DNA of 64,000 bases from Microbacterium murale (GCF_014635185.1 NZ_BMCM01000004.1:310001-374000); one strand, 5' to 3'. Shown: positions 53,905 to 64,000, counted from the stretch's first letter. The notes: generated by a model from the letters alone, not told the origin. Program-made: numbers and translations.

Positions 53905-54672
53905 GACTTCTCCCTCGGCTTCGCGAGGGTTCTTCATGCCCTCGCCCAGAACGTATGTGCCTTCACTCGATGAGAACGTCGAGCGTGCGTGGATGAGCAC
54001 GCCGTGACGGCGTGCGAACTCGACGGCGCGGATGTAGAGCACCTTCGCGCCGTTCGCAGCGAGCTCGAGCATCTCCTCGCTGGAGACGTGATCGAGCTTC
54101 TGCGCACGCGGGATCACGCGCGGGTCGGCCGTGTAGATGCCGTCGACGTCGCTGTAGATCTCGCAGACATCGGCATCGAGAGCCGCGGCGAGTGCCACAG
54201 CCGTCGTGTCGGATCCGCCGCGTCCGAGTGTCGTGATGTCACGGGTGTCGCGGTTGAACCCCTGGAAGCCGGCGACGATGACGATCGCGCCCTCGTCCAG
54301 AGCTTCACGCAGGCGAATCGGCGTCACATCGACGATGCGCGCCGAGCCGTGGTGGTCATCGGTGATCATGCCGGCCTGGCTGCCGGTGAACGATCGGGCG
54401 TCGAACCCCATCGAATGGATCGCCATCGCCAGCAGCGCCATCGAGATGCGCTCCCCGCTGCTCAGCAGCATGTCCATCTCGCGTGGCGCGGGGATCGGGG
54501 CGACTTCACCTGCGAGTTCGAGCAGTTCGTCGGTGGTGTCTCCCATCGCGCTCACGGCGACGACGACATCGTTGCCCGCGCGCCGTGCGTCGACGATGCG
54601 CTTGGCGACGCGTTTGATGCTCTCGGCGTCGGCGACGGATGAGCCGCCGTACTTCTGCACAATGAGGGCCAA
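53386..54672 (-). CDS. ask: aspartokinase (alpha subunit frame)
   Basis: The 428-residue enzyme phosphorylates aspartate. It starts [19 protein letters not shown] from TTG 54672, chosen over further upstream codons because GGAG stands 7 nt before it and the family begins here. The kinase domain has [15 protein letters not shown] and [11 protein letters not shown]. Two ACT domains cover the last 170 residues. An internal ATG at 53904 with a strong ribosome site would give a beta subunit. Feedback control by lysine and threonine is expected from family. Confidence 0.95.
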   Translation of the reverse strand: MALIVQKYGGSSVADAESIKRVAKRIVDARRAGNDVVVAVSAMGDTTDELLELAGEVAPIPAPREMDMLLSSGERISMALLAMAIHSMGFDARSFTGSQAGMITDDHHGSARIVDVTPIRLREALDEGAIVIVAGFQGFNRDTRDITTLGRGGSDTTAVALAAALDADVCEIYSDVDGIYTADPRVIPRAQKLDHVSSEEMLELAANGAKVLYIRAVEFARRHGVLIHARSTFSSSEGTYVLGEGMKNPREAEGEVMEEPIVAGVATELGQAKITVVGVPDVPGKAAEIFKIVAKSGANVDMIVQNVSVAATGRADISFTLPKGDASTALKALAAEQSDVGFDSLIHDDQIGKLSVVGAGMRVHSGVSATLFEALSTAGINIEMISTSEIRISVVLRGSDLADAARIVHTAYGLDGQDDAVVHAGTGR

Positions 54673-54764
54673 CGTACACTCCCAGGGATCTCGGGCAGAT
54701 CCGCCCACGGCCATTGTACTTTCGACGCGTATTCCCCTCAGCGCATGTGACGCTCCGGCTGTCG

Positions 54765-55382
54765 TCAGAGCAGGCCGAGCCGGCGTGCCTCGCTCGCGGC
54801 AGCCGTGCGGCTGGCCACCCCGAGCTTCTCGAGCAGATGCACGATGTGGGTCTTGACCGTGGATTCGGAGATGAACAGCCGTGCGGCGATCTCCTTGTTC
54901 GCAGCTCCCTCGTCCACCTGCATCAGCACGTCGCGTTCGCGTTCGGTGAGCGTCACGCGCGGGGCGCGCAGCGCCGCGATCAGGCGTTCGTCGCCTCCGG
55001 GGGTGAGCACCATGGCACCGGATGCTGCGTCGATGATCGCCCGCGCGATCGTGTCGTTGTCGACATCCTTGAGCAGATAGCCAGCGGCCCCTGCTTCGAG
55101 CGCACGGATGATCTGCGCGTCATGGTCGAAGGTGGTGAGGATCAGCACGGCGGGGGCATCCGGCATCCGCCGCAGTGCCGCCGTCGTCTCGACACCGTCG
55201 ATGCCAACTCCCAGCCGCAGATCGCACAGCACGACATCGGGTCGCAGATCGGACGTCACGGTGAGTGCCTCCTCTCCGGTGGAGGCCTCCCCGACCACGG
55301 TGAATCCGCGCGACTCGACGATGGAGCGGAGCCCGGCCCGCACGACGGGGTGATCATCGATCAGCAGCACGCGGATGCTCAT
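54765..55382 (-). CDS. NarL/LuxR-type response regulator
   Basis: The 205-residue regulator has a receiver (Asp9, Asp10, phosphoacceptor Asp54 in LCDLRL, Lys in YLLKD) and a LuxR helix-turn-helix ([22 protein letters not shown], with [11 protein letters not shown]). Its ATG overlaps the kinase stop by 4 nt. The DUF2871 gene divergent to its kinase is a possible target. The stimulus is unknown. Confidence 0.92.
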   Translation of the reverse strand: MSIRVLLIDDHPVVRAGLRSIVESRGFTVVGEASTGEEALTVTSDLRPDVVLCDLRLGVGIDGVETTAALRRMPDAPAVLILTTFDHDAQIIRALEAGAAGYLLKDVDNDTIARAIIDAASGAMVLTPGGDERLIAALRAPRVTLTERERDVLMQVDEGAANKEIAARLFISESTVKTHIVHLLEKLGVASRTAAASEARRLGLL

Positions 55383-56581
55383 GCCTGTGCCTCCCCCTGG
55401 ACGGAGGAGACCGGTACGGCGGAGACGGGCACAGACGCGACCAGGATCGTCCCCTCCCCGACAGCGGAGCGCACCTGGAGTTCGCCGGCGAACTCGCGCA
55501 GACGTGAGCGCATCGCGGAGAGGCCGTACGATGATCCGCCGGGCGCTGGGGCGGCCTCCGAGAATCCGACGCCGTCATCCGTGACGGTCAGCCGCGCAGA
55601 GGCTCCGGCCATCGACAGTCCGACGCGGACGGCGTGCGCCTCGGAGTGCTGCCGCACGTTCGCGAGAGCGGATTGCGCGACACGCAGGAACACCACCTCG
55701 ACGGGTGTGGGCAGGGCGGGCAGCGCGGCGTCCACCTCGAGCGAGACCTCGATGCCGGTGTCGGAGTGCAGCGTCTCCAGCATCCGCTCGATCGCCGCCG
55801 CGAGCGCCGATCCCTCCAGCTCTGCCGGTGCGAGGGCTGCGACGATGCGGCGCAGGTCGGTCAGCGAGTGCTGAGCGAGGGATTCGATCTGCGGCATCCG
55901 CTCGGCATCCGCGCTGCGCGCCAGCATCACCATCGAGCTGAGCTCCTGAGCGATCGTGTCGTGCAGATCGCGGGCGAGCCGGGTGCGCTCGTGCGTCGCG
56001 CCGGCCTCGCGCTGAGTCTGCGCGAGCTCTTCCTGGAGGGCCGCCGTCTCGTCGCGGGCACGCACGAGCGACGCGATGAGGCGGTCTCGTTCGACCGCAT
56101 CGCGCAGCAGGGCGTCATAGCCCAGCGAGATCGCGAGAGCGAACCCTCCGCCGAGCAGCGGGCCGGCGATGTGCGCGAACGAGATCGGCGACTGGTGCAG
56201 GATCGGTGCGAGGATGGCCGCGGCCAGCACCGGCACGGCGAAAGCCACCGACGCCCACGCGCGCAGCAGATGCCCGGCGAGCAGCAGCAGCGGGAACGAC
56301 AACCACACGAACTCGGCGGACACCGCGAGCATGACGAGCCAGATGACGCCAAGACCGATCAGCCACCAGCGAGCGAAACGCCCTCGGGCGAACGCCGCCC
56401 CCGCGCCGTACCAGGCCAGGAAGACTCCCGGCAGCAGCATGGCCGGCAGCAGCGGCACGTCGACGGCTGCGGCGCGGAACGCCGTCACGACGGCCAGCAG
56501 CACGGTGATCAGATGCAGCGCGAAGCGCGCGGACCTCAGCATCCGTCCCCTCACGGGGTCTGCAACGGTCGGCTCGGACAT
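55379..56581 (-). CDS. NarL-type sensor histidine kinase (HisKA_3)
   Basis: The 400-residue kinase has five to six N-terminal membrane segments (about residues 20-160), a coiled stretch and the HisKA_3 box ERTRLARDLHDTIAQELSS with His207. The ATP domain has VTDDGVGFSEA and SYGLSAMRSRL. It pairs with the response regulator by a 4-nt overlap. It resembles LiaS/DesK-type membrane sensors. Confidence 0.92.
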   Translation of the reverse strand: MSEPTVADPVRGRMLRSARFALHLITVLLAVVTAFRAAAVDVPLLPAMLLPGVFLAWYGAGAAFARGRFARWWLIGLGVIWLVMLAVSAEFVWLSFPLLLLAGHLLRAWASVAFAVPVLAAAILAPILHQSPISFAHIAGPLLGGGFALAISLGYDALLRDAVERDRLIASLVRARDETAALQEELAQTQREAGATHERTRLARDLHDTIAQELSSMVMLARSADAERMPQIESLAQHSLTDLRRIVAALAPAELEGSALAAAIERMLETLHSDTGIEVSLEVDAALPALPTPVEVVFLRVAQSALANVRQHSEAHAVRVGLSMAGASARLTVTDDGVGFSEAAPAPGGSSYGLSAMRSRLREFAGELQVRSAVGEGTILVASVPVSAVPVSSVQGEAQA

Positions 56582-56676
56582 GATCTGATTCTCCCTCTTT
56601 CACGCGCAGCATGCCCGAAGGCAAGATCGATCATTCGATGGATCCCGTTCGCGGACGCGGCGATCAGGCTGAAGAC

Positions 56677-57129
56677 ATGACTCTCGACACCATCACCCGC
56701 ACCGCTTCACGTACCGCCCAGCTCCTGCTCCTGCGCGCCATCGCCGTCTACACCGTGATCGGCCTCGCCGCAGGGCTCTTCTACCGCGAGTTCACCAAGG
56801 CGAACGGCTACCCGGAGGGCCTGATGGGCCAGCTGGGGCTCGCGCACACGCATATCCTCACGCTCGGACTCATCGTGCTGCTGATCGTGCTGGCCCTCGA
56901 GAAGGTGTTCACGCTGTCGGCGAGCCGCCTCTTCCGCTGGTTCTTCTGGATCTACAACGCCGGCGTCGCGCTGACGGCCGCGATGCTGGTCTGGCACGGG
57001 ATGCTGCAGGTGCAGGATCTCGAATCGTCGAAGATGATCGCCGGCATCGCAGGCGTCGGGCACATGCTCGTCGGCGCCGGTCTCGTACTGCTGCTGCTCA
57101 GCCTGCGGACGGCGATCCGTCGGGCATGA
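56677..57129 (+). CDS. DUF2871 membrane protein
   Basis: The 150-residue protein has four membrane segments with a conserved LGLAHTHILTLGLIVLLIVLALEK (first His pair in the second segment). The family is found in Gram-positive bacteria and has no known function. It is divergent from the NarL-type kinase with 95 bp between starts. I chose ATG 56677 as the family begins there. The 3' end overlaps the convergent EamA gene by 32 bp. Confidence 0.82.
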   Translation: MTLDTITRTASRTAQLLLLRAIAVYTVIGLAAGLFYREFTKANGYPEGLMGQLGLAHTHILTLGLIVLLIVLALEKVFTLSASRLFRWFFWIYNAGVALTAAMLVWHGMLQVQDLESSKMIAGIAGVGHMLVGAGLVLLLLSLRTAIRRA

Positions 57130-58027
57130 CCGGAGGGCGGGCGCGGAGGCGCCCGCCGGTCGCGGCGAACCAGCATCCTGCGAGGATCACGGGGAAGCCG
57201 ATCAGCAGCCCAGGGGTCACGGGCTCGGAGAGGATGATCGCCCCGAGCACGATCGCGACGACGGGGTTGATGTAGGTGAACAGGGGCGCTCGTACCGGTC
57301 CGACTTCGCGGATGAGCGCGAAGAAGGCGATGAACGCAACCGCCGTGCAGATGACGCCGAGCAGCACGAGCGACACGGTCGAGCGGATCGTCGGCACCTC
57401 ATGCTGCGTGAGGAGTGCGGCGGGCAGGTAGCCGAGGCCGATCGCGAACAGTGCGAGCGTGATGGTGCCGATCGACGGGACGTCTGAGAGCTTGTGGGCG
57501 ATGATGAACGGTGCGATGGCGTACAGCAGCGCCGTCAGCAGGATCTCGCCGATCGCGAAGACGCTCGCCTGACCGTGCGGGAAGAGACCGGGGCCCGCCA
57601 CGACGATTCCGACGCCGATGAAGCCGAGGAGAAGTCCGCCCAGGCGCACGGGAGCGAGGACGGTGCGGTCGCCCCGCAGCAGCGCGATGATGACCGCGAA
57701 CAGCGGCACGGTGGCGACGAGCAGCCCGGTGAGGCCCGATGGCAGTTGCGTCTCGGCGTGGCTGAGGAGCAGGAACGGCCCCGCCATCTCGACCAGGCCG
57801 AATGCGAGCACCCATGGCCAGTGCCGCAACGCCCCCTTCAGCGCCCCGCTGCGGATCGCGAAGGGCAGCAGGATGAGTCCGCCCAGCAGCGTGCGACCGG
57901 CCACGACGGCCGGCGGGGTGAACGACTGCACCGCCTCTTTGATGAAGAGATAGGTGATGCCCCACACGAAGGCCATGATCGCGAAGAGGATCCAGCCTCT
58001 GCGCGTGAAGCCCCCGTCGGCGTTCAT
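57098..58027 (-). CDS. EamA/DMT superfamily transporter
   Basis: The 309-residue protein has ten membrane segments in two EamA repeats (about 7-140 and 150-290). AFVWGITYLFIKEAV and PVTPGLLIGFPVILAGCW are typical of the drug/metabolite group, such as YdcZ or RhaT-like exporters. The substrate is unknown. ATG 58027 removes an unlikely basic extension. Confidence 0.9.
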   Translation of the reverse strand: MNADGGFTRRGWILFAIMAFVWGITYLFIKEAVQSFTPPAVVAGRTLLGGLILLPFAIRSGALKGALRHWPWVLAFGLVEMAGPFLLLSHAETQLPSGLTGLLVATVPLFAVIIALLRGDRTVLAPVRLGGLLLGFIGVGIVVAGPGLFPHGQASVFAIGEILLTALLYAIAPFIIAHKLSDVPSIGTITLALFAIGLGYLPAALLTQHEVPTIRSTVSLVLLGVICTAVAFIAFFALIREVGPVRAPLFTYINPVVAIVLGAIILSEPVTPGLLIGFPVILAGCWFAATGGRLRARPPVMPDGSPSAG

Positions 58028-58067
58028 CCGGCCGCTGCCGCGGCGATGACGACAACCGCGAGGACGC

Positions 58068-58661
58068 TCACAACGTCCGTCGCCCTTCGAAGGCGCGACC
58101 GAGGGTGACCTCGTCGGCGTATTCGAGGTCGCCACCCACCGGGAGACCCGATGCGAGGCGCGACACCGTGATCTGCATCGTGGTCAGCAGACGGCTGAGG
58201 TAGCTGGCGGTCGCCTCGCCCTCGAGGTTCGGGTTCGTCGCGAGGATGACCTCCTGCACGGTGCCGTCGGCGAGACGCGACATCAGCTGGGTGATGCGCA
58301 GATCGTCGGGGCCGACGCCGGCGATCGGGCTGATGGCCCCGCCGAGCACGTGGTAGAGCCCGCGGAACTCGCGGGTGCGCTCGATCGCCGAGACGTCCTT
58401 GGCGTCCTCCACGACGCAGATCAGCGCCGGGTTGCGGCGCGGATCGCGGCAGATCGTGCAGCGATCCTGCTCGGAGACGTTGCCGCAGATCTCGCAGAAC
58501 CGCACGCGCTCTCGCACGTCGGTGAGGAGCTCGGCGAGCCGGGCGACGTCGAACGTCGGGGTCTGCAGGATATGGAACGTGATGCGCTGCGCCGACTTCG
58601 GGCCGATGCCGGGCAGGCGGCCGAATTCGTCGATGAGCTCCTGAACGATGCCGTCGTACAT
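58068..58661 (-). CDS. recR: recombination protein RecR
   Basis: The 197-residue protein has a helix-hairpin-helix region ([15 protein letters not shown]), a Cys4 zinc finger ([16 protein letters not shown]) and a Toprim domain ([11 protein letters not shown]). It works with RecO and RecF in gap repair. Its ATG overlaps the dnaX stop by 1 nt, the usual dnaX-recR order. Confidence 0.97.
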   Translation of the reverse strand: MYDGIVQELIDEFGRLPGIGPKSAQRITFHILQTPTFDVARLAELLTDVRERVRFCEICGNVSEQDRCTICRDPRRNPALICVVEDAKDVSAIERTREFRGLYHVLGGAISPIAGVGPDDLRITQLMSRLADGTVQEVILATNPNLEGEATASYLSRLLTTMQITVSRLASGLPVGGDLEYADEVTLGRAFEGRRTL

Positions 58662-60841
58662 CAGGCGAACCTCGTCGGCGGCTCATACGGCTCTTCGCGC
58701 ACGAACGTCGCGCCGAGCACCTGGCGGATCACGGCCTCGCCGTAGCGCTGCACACCACCGCCTGCGGCACGCTCGGTGGTGACGGGAGTGGAACGCTGCG
58801 GTGTCGCGGCGGAGCCCGGCTGCGGGACGGATGCCCGGGCCGACGGCTCGGCCTGTGGCTTCACCTGTGACTGCGCCTGCGCCGGGGAGAACTGCGCCGA
58901 TGGGACGGGTGGTTCGTACGGCGGCTCTTCATCGGGAGCGTCTGCGTCATCGGGCGCATCCGCATCGTCGGGCAGGGGCGGCGTGTCGTGGTCGACCTCG
59001 CCGTCCCGCGGCGGGAGCGGGGCGGATGCCGCGGACTCGACGTCTGCGGGCTCGTCATCGACGGGGAACTGAGGTTGAGTCGCGACCGGCTGCTGTTCTG
59101 CGCTCGGGATCGACGCGACCGCCCACTCCGTCACCGGCGTCGAAGCCGCAGGGGCGGGGGCCGTCGCGGCTGGCGCCGAGCGCTCGCGTTCGGGCCCGGC
59201 TGATTCGGCGGGCGTCACCGGCGGTAGCGGCTTCGGGAGGTATTTCACACGCACCCCGAGCTCCTGCTCGATCGCCGTGCGCAGGTGGTCGGACGGGCCG
59301 GGGCCCGGCGTGGAGCCCTTGAACGCCTTGACGTCCTGCGGACTCGCGAAGCCGAGCGTGAGCACCTCGGAATCGGTGACGTAATCGAGCGGCTGCACGG
59401 TCGTGACAGTCAGCCACGCTGTGCGGCTGACGTCTTCGAGGCGCTTGAGGATCGCCGGCCATGACGAGCGGATGCGGGCGAAATCGACCGGGCCGGATGC
59501 GGCTGGCGCGGGCTCGGCAGGCTCAGGGACGGATGGGACGGGCTCGGGCTCGGCAGGCTCAGGGACGGATGCGGCGGGCCCGGCCGACTCGGCGGCGGAT
59601 GGGACAGGCTCGGCAGGCGCCGCAGCGGGAGCAGGAGCGGCAGCGGGAGCAGGAGCAGGAGCAGGAGCAGACGTCGCAGGCGCAGGCACCGCGGACGGAA
59701 CGGGCTGAGCGAGCCCTGGCGAGCCGGAGCCCTCACTCCCACCCGCGGCGTTCAGAACTCGCGCGATCATGAGTTCCAGGTGCAGCCGTGGTGAGGTCGC
59801 CCCCGTCATGTCGTCGAGAGCTGCGCTCACGACATCCGCCGTGCGCGAGAGGCGCGCGGCGCCGAACGCCGTGGCCTGAGTGCGCATGCGTGCGAGCTCG
59901 TCTTCAGCGAGGCCGCGCAGCACCGCGCCCGCTCCTGCGCCGACCGCGGCGATCACGATGAGGTCGCGCAGCCGTTCGAGCAGGTCGTCGACGAAGCGCC
60001 GCGGGTCCTGCCCGGTCTGCACCACTCGGTCGATCGCAGGGAAGGCGGCAGCGGCGTCGCCGGCGGCGAGCGCGTCGACGATCTCGTCGAGCAGCGCGCC
60101 GTGGGTGTAGCCGAGAAGCGAAACCGCCCGCTCGTACGCGACCGAGTCGCCGTCGGAGCCGGCGATGAGCTGGTCGAGCAGCGACAGCGTGTCTCGAGGA
60201 GAGCCGCCACCGGCGCGCACGACCAGCGGCAGCACGCCCTTGTCGACGTTCACGCCCTCTTCGGCGGACAGCTTCTCGACGTATTCGAGCATCGCCGCAG
60301 GCGGCACGAGCCGGAACGGGTAGTGGTGCGTGCGGGAGCGGATGGTGCCGAGCACCTTGTCGGGCTCGGTGGTCGCGAAGATGAACTTGACGTGCGCCGG
60401 CGGCTCTTCGACGAGCTTGAGCAGGGCGTTGAACCCCTGCGGGGTGACCATGTGCGCCTCGTCGAGGATGAAGATCTTGAAGCGATCGCGGCTGGGAGCG
60501 AACGTCGCCCTCTCACGCAGGTCGCGCGCATCGTCAACACCGTTGTGGCTGGCCGCGTCGATCTCGACGACGTCGAGCGATCCGCCGCCGGCGCGAGACA
60601 GCTCCACACAGCTGGGGCAGGTGCCGCACGGGGTGTCCGTCGGACCCTCGGCACAGTTCAGGCAGCGGGCGAGGATGCGCGCGGAGGTCGTCTTTCCGCA
60701 CCCGCGGGGTCCGGAGAACAGATACGCGTGACCGACGCGGTCGCTGCGCAGTGCCGTCATGAGCGGATCGGTCACCTGCGACTGCCCGATCATCTCACCG
60801 AAGTTCTCGGGCCGGTAACGGCGGTACAGGGCTGTGGTCAC
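58661..60841 (-). CDS. dnaX: DNA polymerase III subunits gamma and tau
   Basis: The 726-residue clamp-loader ATPase has Walker [10 protein letters not shown] (44-52), the zinc Cys cluster (Cys60, 63, 72, 75, 78) and the DEAH-type box FILDEAHMV. Residues about 375-455 are a Pro/Ala/Glu-rich low-complexity linker encoded by a repetitive stretch (about 59480-59710). The tau-type C-terminus follows. No A-rich frameshift site was seen. Start is GTG. Confidence 0.96.
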   Translation of the reverse strand: MTTALYRRYRPENFGEMIGQSQVTDPLMTALRSDRVGHAYLFSGPRGCGKTTSARILARCLNCAEGPTDTPCGTCPSCVELSRAGGGSLDVVEIDAASHNGVDDARDLRERATFAPSRDRFKIFILDEAHMVTPQGFNALLKLVEEPPAHVKFIFATTEPDKVLGTIRSRTHHYPFRLVPPAAMLEYVEKLSAEEGVNVDKGVLPLVVRAGGGSPRDTLSLLDQLIAGSDGDSVAYERAVSLLGYTHGALLDEIVDALAAGDAAAAFPAIDRVVQTGQDPRRFVDDLLERLRDLIVIAAVGAGAGAVLRGLAEDELARMRTQATAFGAARLSRTADVVSAALDDMTGATSPRLHLELMIARVLNAAGGSEGSGSPGLAQPVPSAVPAPATSAPAPAPAPAAAPAPAAAPAEPVPSAAESAGPAASVPEPAEPEPVPSVPEPAEPAPAASGPVDFARIRSSWPAILKRLEDVSRTAWLTVTTVQPLDYVTDSEVLTLGFASPQDVKAFKGSTPGPGPSDHLRTAIEQELGVRVKYLPKPLPPVTPAESAGPERERSAPAATAPAPAASTPVTEWAVASIPSAEQQPVATQPQFPVDDEPADVESAASAPLPPRDGEVDHDTPPLPDDADAPDDADAPDEEPPYEPPVPSAQFSPAQAQSQVKPQAEPSARASVPQPGSAATPQRSTPVTTERAAGGGVQRYGEAVIRQVLGATFVREEPYEPPTRFA

Positions 60842-60882
60842 TGCTCCAGCCTACGGCGTACCGCAGACACCGGACTTCCGGC

Positions 60883-63366
60883 TCAGTCCTCGATCACGCT
60901 GATCACCGGGATCGTCGTCGTCACCACCGGCACTGAGGCGGATATCAGCGTGCCGTCGTCACGACGCGCGTCCTCGAACTGCCCCAGGGTCGGACGGCCC
61001 GACAGCACCGGCCCCTGGTCGGCGAGCGCCACGACGACCTCCTCGTCCGTGCTCACCGTGCACTCGACGCCGCGCACCGTGAACGTGACCGGCTCGCCCG
61101 ATCGCGCGACCACACGAAGCTGATCGCGGGTCACGGTCACGTGCAGCGCAGTGCCCTGCCATTGCAGCTGATACGACAGCGATGGCCAGTCGACAGGCAG
61201 TCGCGGGTCGAAGCTGAGCTCGCCGGCGTGATCGCGCATCCCGCCGAAGCCGCAGACCAGCGCGGTCCACACGCCGCCGGCCGACGCCACATGCACGCCG
61301 TCGGATGCGTTGTGGTGCAGATCGCCGAGGTCGACGAACAGCGAATGCTCGAAGTACTCCCGCGCGAGGTCCTGATATCCGACCTCGGCCGCGAGAATCG
61401 ACTGCACGACGGCCGACAGCGTCGAATCGCCGGTGGTCAGCGGATCGTAGTACTGGAAGTCGGCGAGCTTCTCCTCCGGAGTGAAGTGGTTGCCCTGCAG
61501 GAACAGGGCCAGCACGACATCGGCCTGCTTGAGGACCTGGAATCGGTAGATCACGAGCGGGTGGTAGTGCAGCAGCAGGGGCCGCTGGTCGTCCGGGGTA
61601 TGCTCGAGATCCCACACCTCGCGCTCGAGGAACATCGCGTCCTGCGGATGGATGCCGAGGCTCTCGCTGAACGGAATGAACATCGCCTCTGCAGCGCGAT
61701 CCCAGGCGTCCGGCTCACCGGCATCCAATCCGATGCGCTCCACGAGTGCGTCGTACGCTCGCGGATTCGCGGCTGCGATCTCACGCACCACGCGGGCGGC
61801 GTAGCGCAGGTTGTACCGCGCCATGACGTTCGTGAAGAGATTGTCGTTCACGACCGTCGTGTACTCGTCAGGGCCGGTGACACCGTGGATGTGGAACGTG
61901 GCGTCGCCGTTCGTGCCGCGCCAGAACCCGAGCGTCGCCCAGAGCCTCGCCGTCTCCACGGCGATGTCGACGCCCTCCCTGCGGAGGAACTCCACATCCC
62001 CCGTGGCACGCACATACTTGCCGAGCGCGAAGCTGATGTCGGCGTTGATGTGGTACTGCGCCGTCCCCGCCGCGTAATACGCAGATGCCTCTTCGCCGTT
62101 GATCGTGCGCCAGGGGAACAGCGCCCCCGCCTCGTTCAGCTGCGCGGCCCTGCGCCGCGCAGCCGGCAGCATGAGCGCCCGCGCACGCAGGGCGTTGCGC
62201 GCCCACTGCGGGCTCGTGTACGTCAGGAACGGAAGCACGTAGATCTCGGTGTCCCAGAAGTAGTGCCCGCTGTAGCCGGACCCGGAAAGGCCCTTCGCCG
62301 GCACGCCGGAGCCGTCTGCACGCGCCGATGCCTGCGCGAGCTGGAACAGGCACCAGCGGCTGGCCTGCTGCAGATCGTCATGTCCTTCGATCACGACATC
62401 CGACCGCTCCCAGAACGCGTCGAGCCACTCCCTCTGACGACGGAACTGCGCATCGACGCCCTCGACGCGCGCACGGTCGAGCGAGCGGCGGCAGCGGTCG
62501 ACCAGCTCCCGAGCCGGCACGCCGCGCGAGGTGTGGTAGCTGACGAGTTTGGTGATGCGGATCGGCACTCCGGCCTTCGCCTGCACCCGGAAGACGTTCT
62601 TCGCGACGTCCTGCTCGACGAGCCGGCGCGCGCTGTAGTCGTTCTCCGTCTCGATCACGTGGTCGGCGACGACCGCCACGGTCATCCCCGACTCGGTCGT
62701 CTCGTACGACAGCGCCGATCGCAGTCCGTCCTGCCAGAACTCGACCGGCTGCAGCACCCGCTCGGTGATCTTCTCGGTCTTGCGCGGGTCGAATCCCGCC
62801 TTCTTGGCTGCCCTCGGCGCACCGCCGTACACGCTGCCGCCGTCCTGCCTGTTCAGCAGCTGGCAGCTGATCGTGACCGGCGCATCCGAGTTCTCGACCG
62901 TGACCTCGAGGCTCAGGATCGCGAGATGACGCTCTTCGAAGCTGACCAGTCGCTCGTCGCGCATGCGGATGCGCTTGCCCGATGGCGTCTCCCAGACGAA
63001 GCTCCGCTCGAGCACACCGGTGCGCATGTCGAGCGAGCGCGAGTAGTCCCTGACCTCCGACTCGTCGAACGAGATCGGCTCGTCGTCGACGTACACGCGC
63101 ATGATCTTCGCATCTGGAGCGTTGACGATCGTCTGGCCGACCTCGGCGAAGCCGAACGCCTGCTCGGCGTGGCGGATGCGCCAGGTCTCGTGCAGCCCGT
63201 TCAGGAACGTGCCGTGCTCGTGTGCGCCGCGACCCTCGATGTGGTTGCCGCGTAGGCCGAGATAGCCGTTTCCGACGGCGAACAGGGTCTCCGAGAGGCC
63301 ATCCTCGTCATAGCGGGTCTCGGTGAGACGCCAGGGTTCGACGGGGAAGCGTTCGCGATCGATCAT
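60883..63366 (-). CDS. glycoside hydrolase family 65 phosphorylase
   Basis: The 827-residue protein has the three GH65 parts: N-terminal beta-sandwich (to about 280), (alpha/alpha)6 barrel with SGSGYSGHYFWDTEIYVLPF and the catalytic acid Glu501 in GVTGPDEY, and a short C-terminal sheet. The KQADVVLALFL segment supports phosphate binding. It should split trehalose, kojibiose, maltose or nigerose with phosphate to beta-glucose 1-phosphate; which one is unknown. The partner gene encodes a beta-phosphoglucomutase-like enzyme, overlapping by 4 nt. Confidence 0.93.
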   Translation of the reverse strand: MIDRERFPVEPWRLTETRYDEDGLSETLFAVGNGYLGLRGNHIEGRGAHEHGTFLNGLHETWRIRHAEQAFGFAEVGQTIVNAPDAKIMRVYVDDEPISFDESEVRDYSRSLDMRTGVLERSFVWETPSGKRIRMRDERLVSFEERHLAILSLEVTVENSDAPVTISCQLLNRQDGGSVYGGAPRAAKKAGFDPRKTEKITERVLQPVEFWQDGLRSALSYETTESGMTVAVVADHVIETENDYSARRLVEQDVAKNVFRVQAKAGVPIRITKLVSYHTSRGVPARELVDRCRRSLDRARVEGVDAQFRRQREWLDAFWERSDVVIEGHDDLQQASRWCLFQLAQASARADGSGVPAKGLSGSGYSGHYFWDTEIYVLPFLTYTSPQWARNALRARALMLPAARRRAAQLNEAGALFPWRTINGEEASAYYAAGTAQYHINADISFALGKYVRATGDVEFLRREGVDIAVETARLWATLGFWRGTNGDATFHIHGVTGPDEYTTVVNDNLFTNVMARYNLRYAARVVREIAAANPRAYDALVERIGLDAGEPDAWDRAAEAMFIPFSESLGIHPQDAMFLEREVWDLEHTPDDQRPLLLHYHPLVIYRFQVLKQADVVLALFLQGNHFTPEEKLADFQYYDPLTTGDSTLSAVVQSILAAEVGYQDLAREYFEHSLFVDLGDLHHNASDGVHVASAGGVWTALVCGFGGMRDHAGELSFDPRLPVDWPSLSYQLQWQGTALHVTVTRDQLRVVARSGEPVTFTVRGVECTVSTDEEVVVALADQGPVLSGRPTLGQFEDARRDDGTLISASVPVVTTTIPVISVIED

Positions 63367-64000
63367 GCGGTCTCCGGGTTGTCAGTCGAGTTCAGAAGCA
63401 GACGGGCAAGATCATCGACGATACATGTTGCGCCGGCGGCGCGCAGGGCGTCAGGGCCGGCGCCGCGGTCGACTCCGACGACGGTGGCGAAACCGGCGGC
63501 CGCGGCGGACGCGGCGCCGGAGACGGCATCCTCCACGGCGATGCTCTGCGCGGGATCCACGCCCAGCGCGGCGGCGCCGGCGACGAACATGTCGGGGGCA
63601 GGTTTCGACGCCAGCCCGTCGCGCTCGGCGACCGTTCCGTCGACCACCACGGTGAAGAACCCACGGATTCCGGCGGTCGCCAGCACCTCTTCGGCATTCT
63701 TCGAACTCGAGACGACGCCCTGGCGGATGCCGGCATCGCGCAGCTGCTCGATCAACGCGAGCGAACCGGGGTAGGCGGCGATGCCTTCCCGGCGCAGCGA
63801 CGCCGAGAACGCGGCGTTCTTGCGGTTGCCGATGCCGCAGATCGTCTCAGCGTCCGGTGGATCGTCGACCTGTCCCCAGGCGATCTCGACGTTGCGGCTG
63901 CGCAGCAGACTCGCGACGCCGTCGTAGCGCTTCTTGCCGTCGACGTACGCGAAGTAGTCGTCGTCGGTGTACGCCGGCTCGATCCCCCAGTTGGCGAAAA
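63363..64000 (-). CDS. beta-phosphoglucomutase-like HAD protein, N-terminus cut by window edge
   Basis: At least 212 residues are visible; the N-terminus lies beyond the right edge. The partial protein has the cap region (FAYVDGKKRYDGVASLLRSR), GIRQGVVSSSKN (HAD motif II), FLASKPAPDMF (motif III Lys), and the metal pair AVEDAVSGA. It fits beta-phosphoglucomutase, which converts beta-glucose 1-phosphate from GH65 to glucose 6-phosphate. It overlaps the GH65 start in an ATGA junction. Confidence 0.88.
   Translation of the reverse strand, partial: FANWGIEPAYTDDDYFAYVDGKKRYDGVASLLRSRNVEIAWGQVDDPPDAETICGIGNRKNAAFSASLRREGIAAYPGSLALIEQLRDAGIRQGVVSSSKNAEEVLATAGIRGFFTVVVDGTVAERDGLASKPAPDMFVAGAAALGVDPAQSIAVEDAVSGAASAAAAGFATVVGVDRGAGPDALRAAGATCIVDDLARLLLNSTDNPETA

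Noticed and set aside
59480-59710. Tandem repeats in dnaX as an inserted element
   Set aside because: They encode the Pro/Ala/Glu linker in frame and vary as low-complexity sequence does.
58661-60841. Programmed frameshift in dnaX giving a gamma form
   Set aside because: No A-rich slippery run with a following stem was seen.
60842-60882. SRP RNA gene upstream of dnaX, a common place for ffs
   Set aside because: Only 41 nt separate dnaX and GH65, too short for the RNA.
61141-63255. A 704-codon open frame opposite the GH65 gene
   Set aside because: Same reason: a shadow of the GH65 reading frame with no recognisable motif.

Overview
The window looks like a piece of the chromosome of a high-GC Gram-positive actinobacterium, most likely a member of the Microbacteriaceae close to Microbacterium. 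The reasons are gene order (an lpqE-like gene, carD, ispDF, cysS and rlmB in a row; senX3-regX3 next to phoU and gpmA; sigK-rskA next to a fasciclin lipoprotein; topA next to a Tad pilus cluster), an orphan GlnR-type regulator, frequent GTG and TTG starts, and dense packing with many 1 to 8 nt gene overlaps. Almost all of it is ordinary core chromosome. No rRNA, CRISPR array, prophage or insertion sequence was seen. About 66 protein genes and three tRNA genes are supported.

Layout. 1-4006 (minus): rlmB (cut by the window edge), cysS, fused ispDF and carD, with a divergent lpqE-like lipoprotein. 4695-7511: the SenX3-RegX3 phosphate two-component system, divergent from phoU. 7578-11392: gpmA, a methyltransferase, YgfZ, a nitrobindin-like protein and two small membrane proteins. 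11531-19675 (plus): glnR, ppk, mutT1 and pstSCAB. With senX3-regX3-phoU this makes one phosphate and polyphosphate neighbourhood, and a clear PHO-box-like direct repeat lies before pstS. 19875-22631: an AbiEi/DUF559-type protein, a PabC-like enzyme, a candidate structured RNA and an unknown gene. 22651-24821: an anti-sigma factor and SigK-type sigma factor facing a fasciclin lipoprotein that carries a SigK-like promoter.

24977-25800 is the most unusual part. A tRNA-Lys(UUU) gene is interrupted inside its anticodon by a 218-nt group I intron with an IC3-like core. A lower-GC, free-standing HNH nuclease gene begins 38 bp downstream. Together they look like a small mobile unit.

25902-39459: assorted enzymes and regulators (including a PadR repressor with a palindromic operator), tRNA-Thr(CGU), then holB-tmk-topA and a short Tad-type pilus cluster. 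39833-46183: acetyl-CoA synthetase, RidA, a DUF4177 protein, a class A penicillin-binding protein with PASTA domains and a phosphoesterase. 46243-58027: tRNA-Pro(CGG), an HAD phosphatase, a lactate-oxidation pair with a double FadR-type operator, tdk, mqo, ask-asd (ask has an apparent internal start for a beta subunit), a NarL-type two-component pair and two membrane proteins. 58068-64000: recR-dnaX, and a GH65 phosphorylase coupled to a beta-phosphoglucomutase-like gene that runs off the right edge.

Starts were chosen from Shine-Dalgarno sequences, known N-termini of families and overlaps, all read by eye. Promoters and operators are predictions from sequence only.
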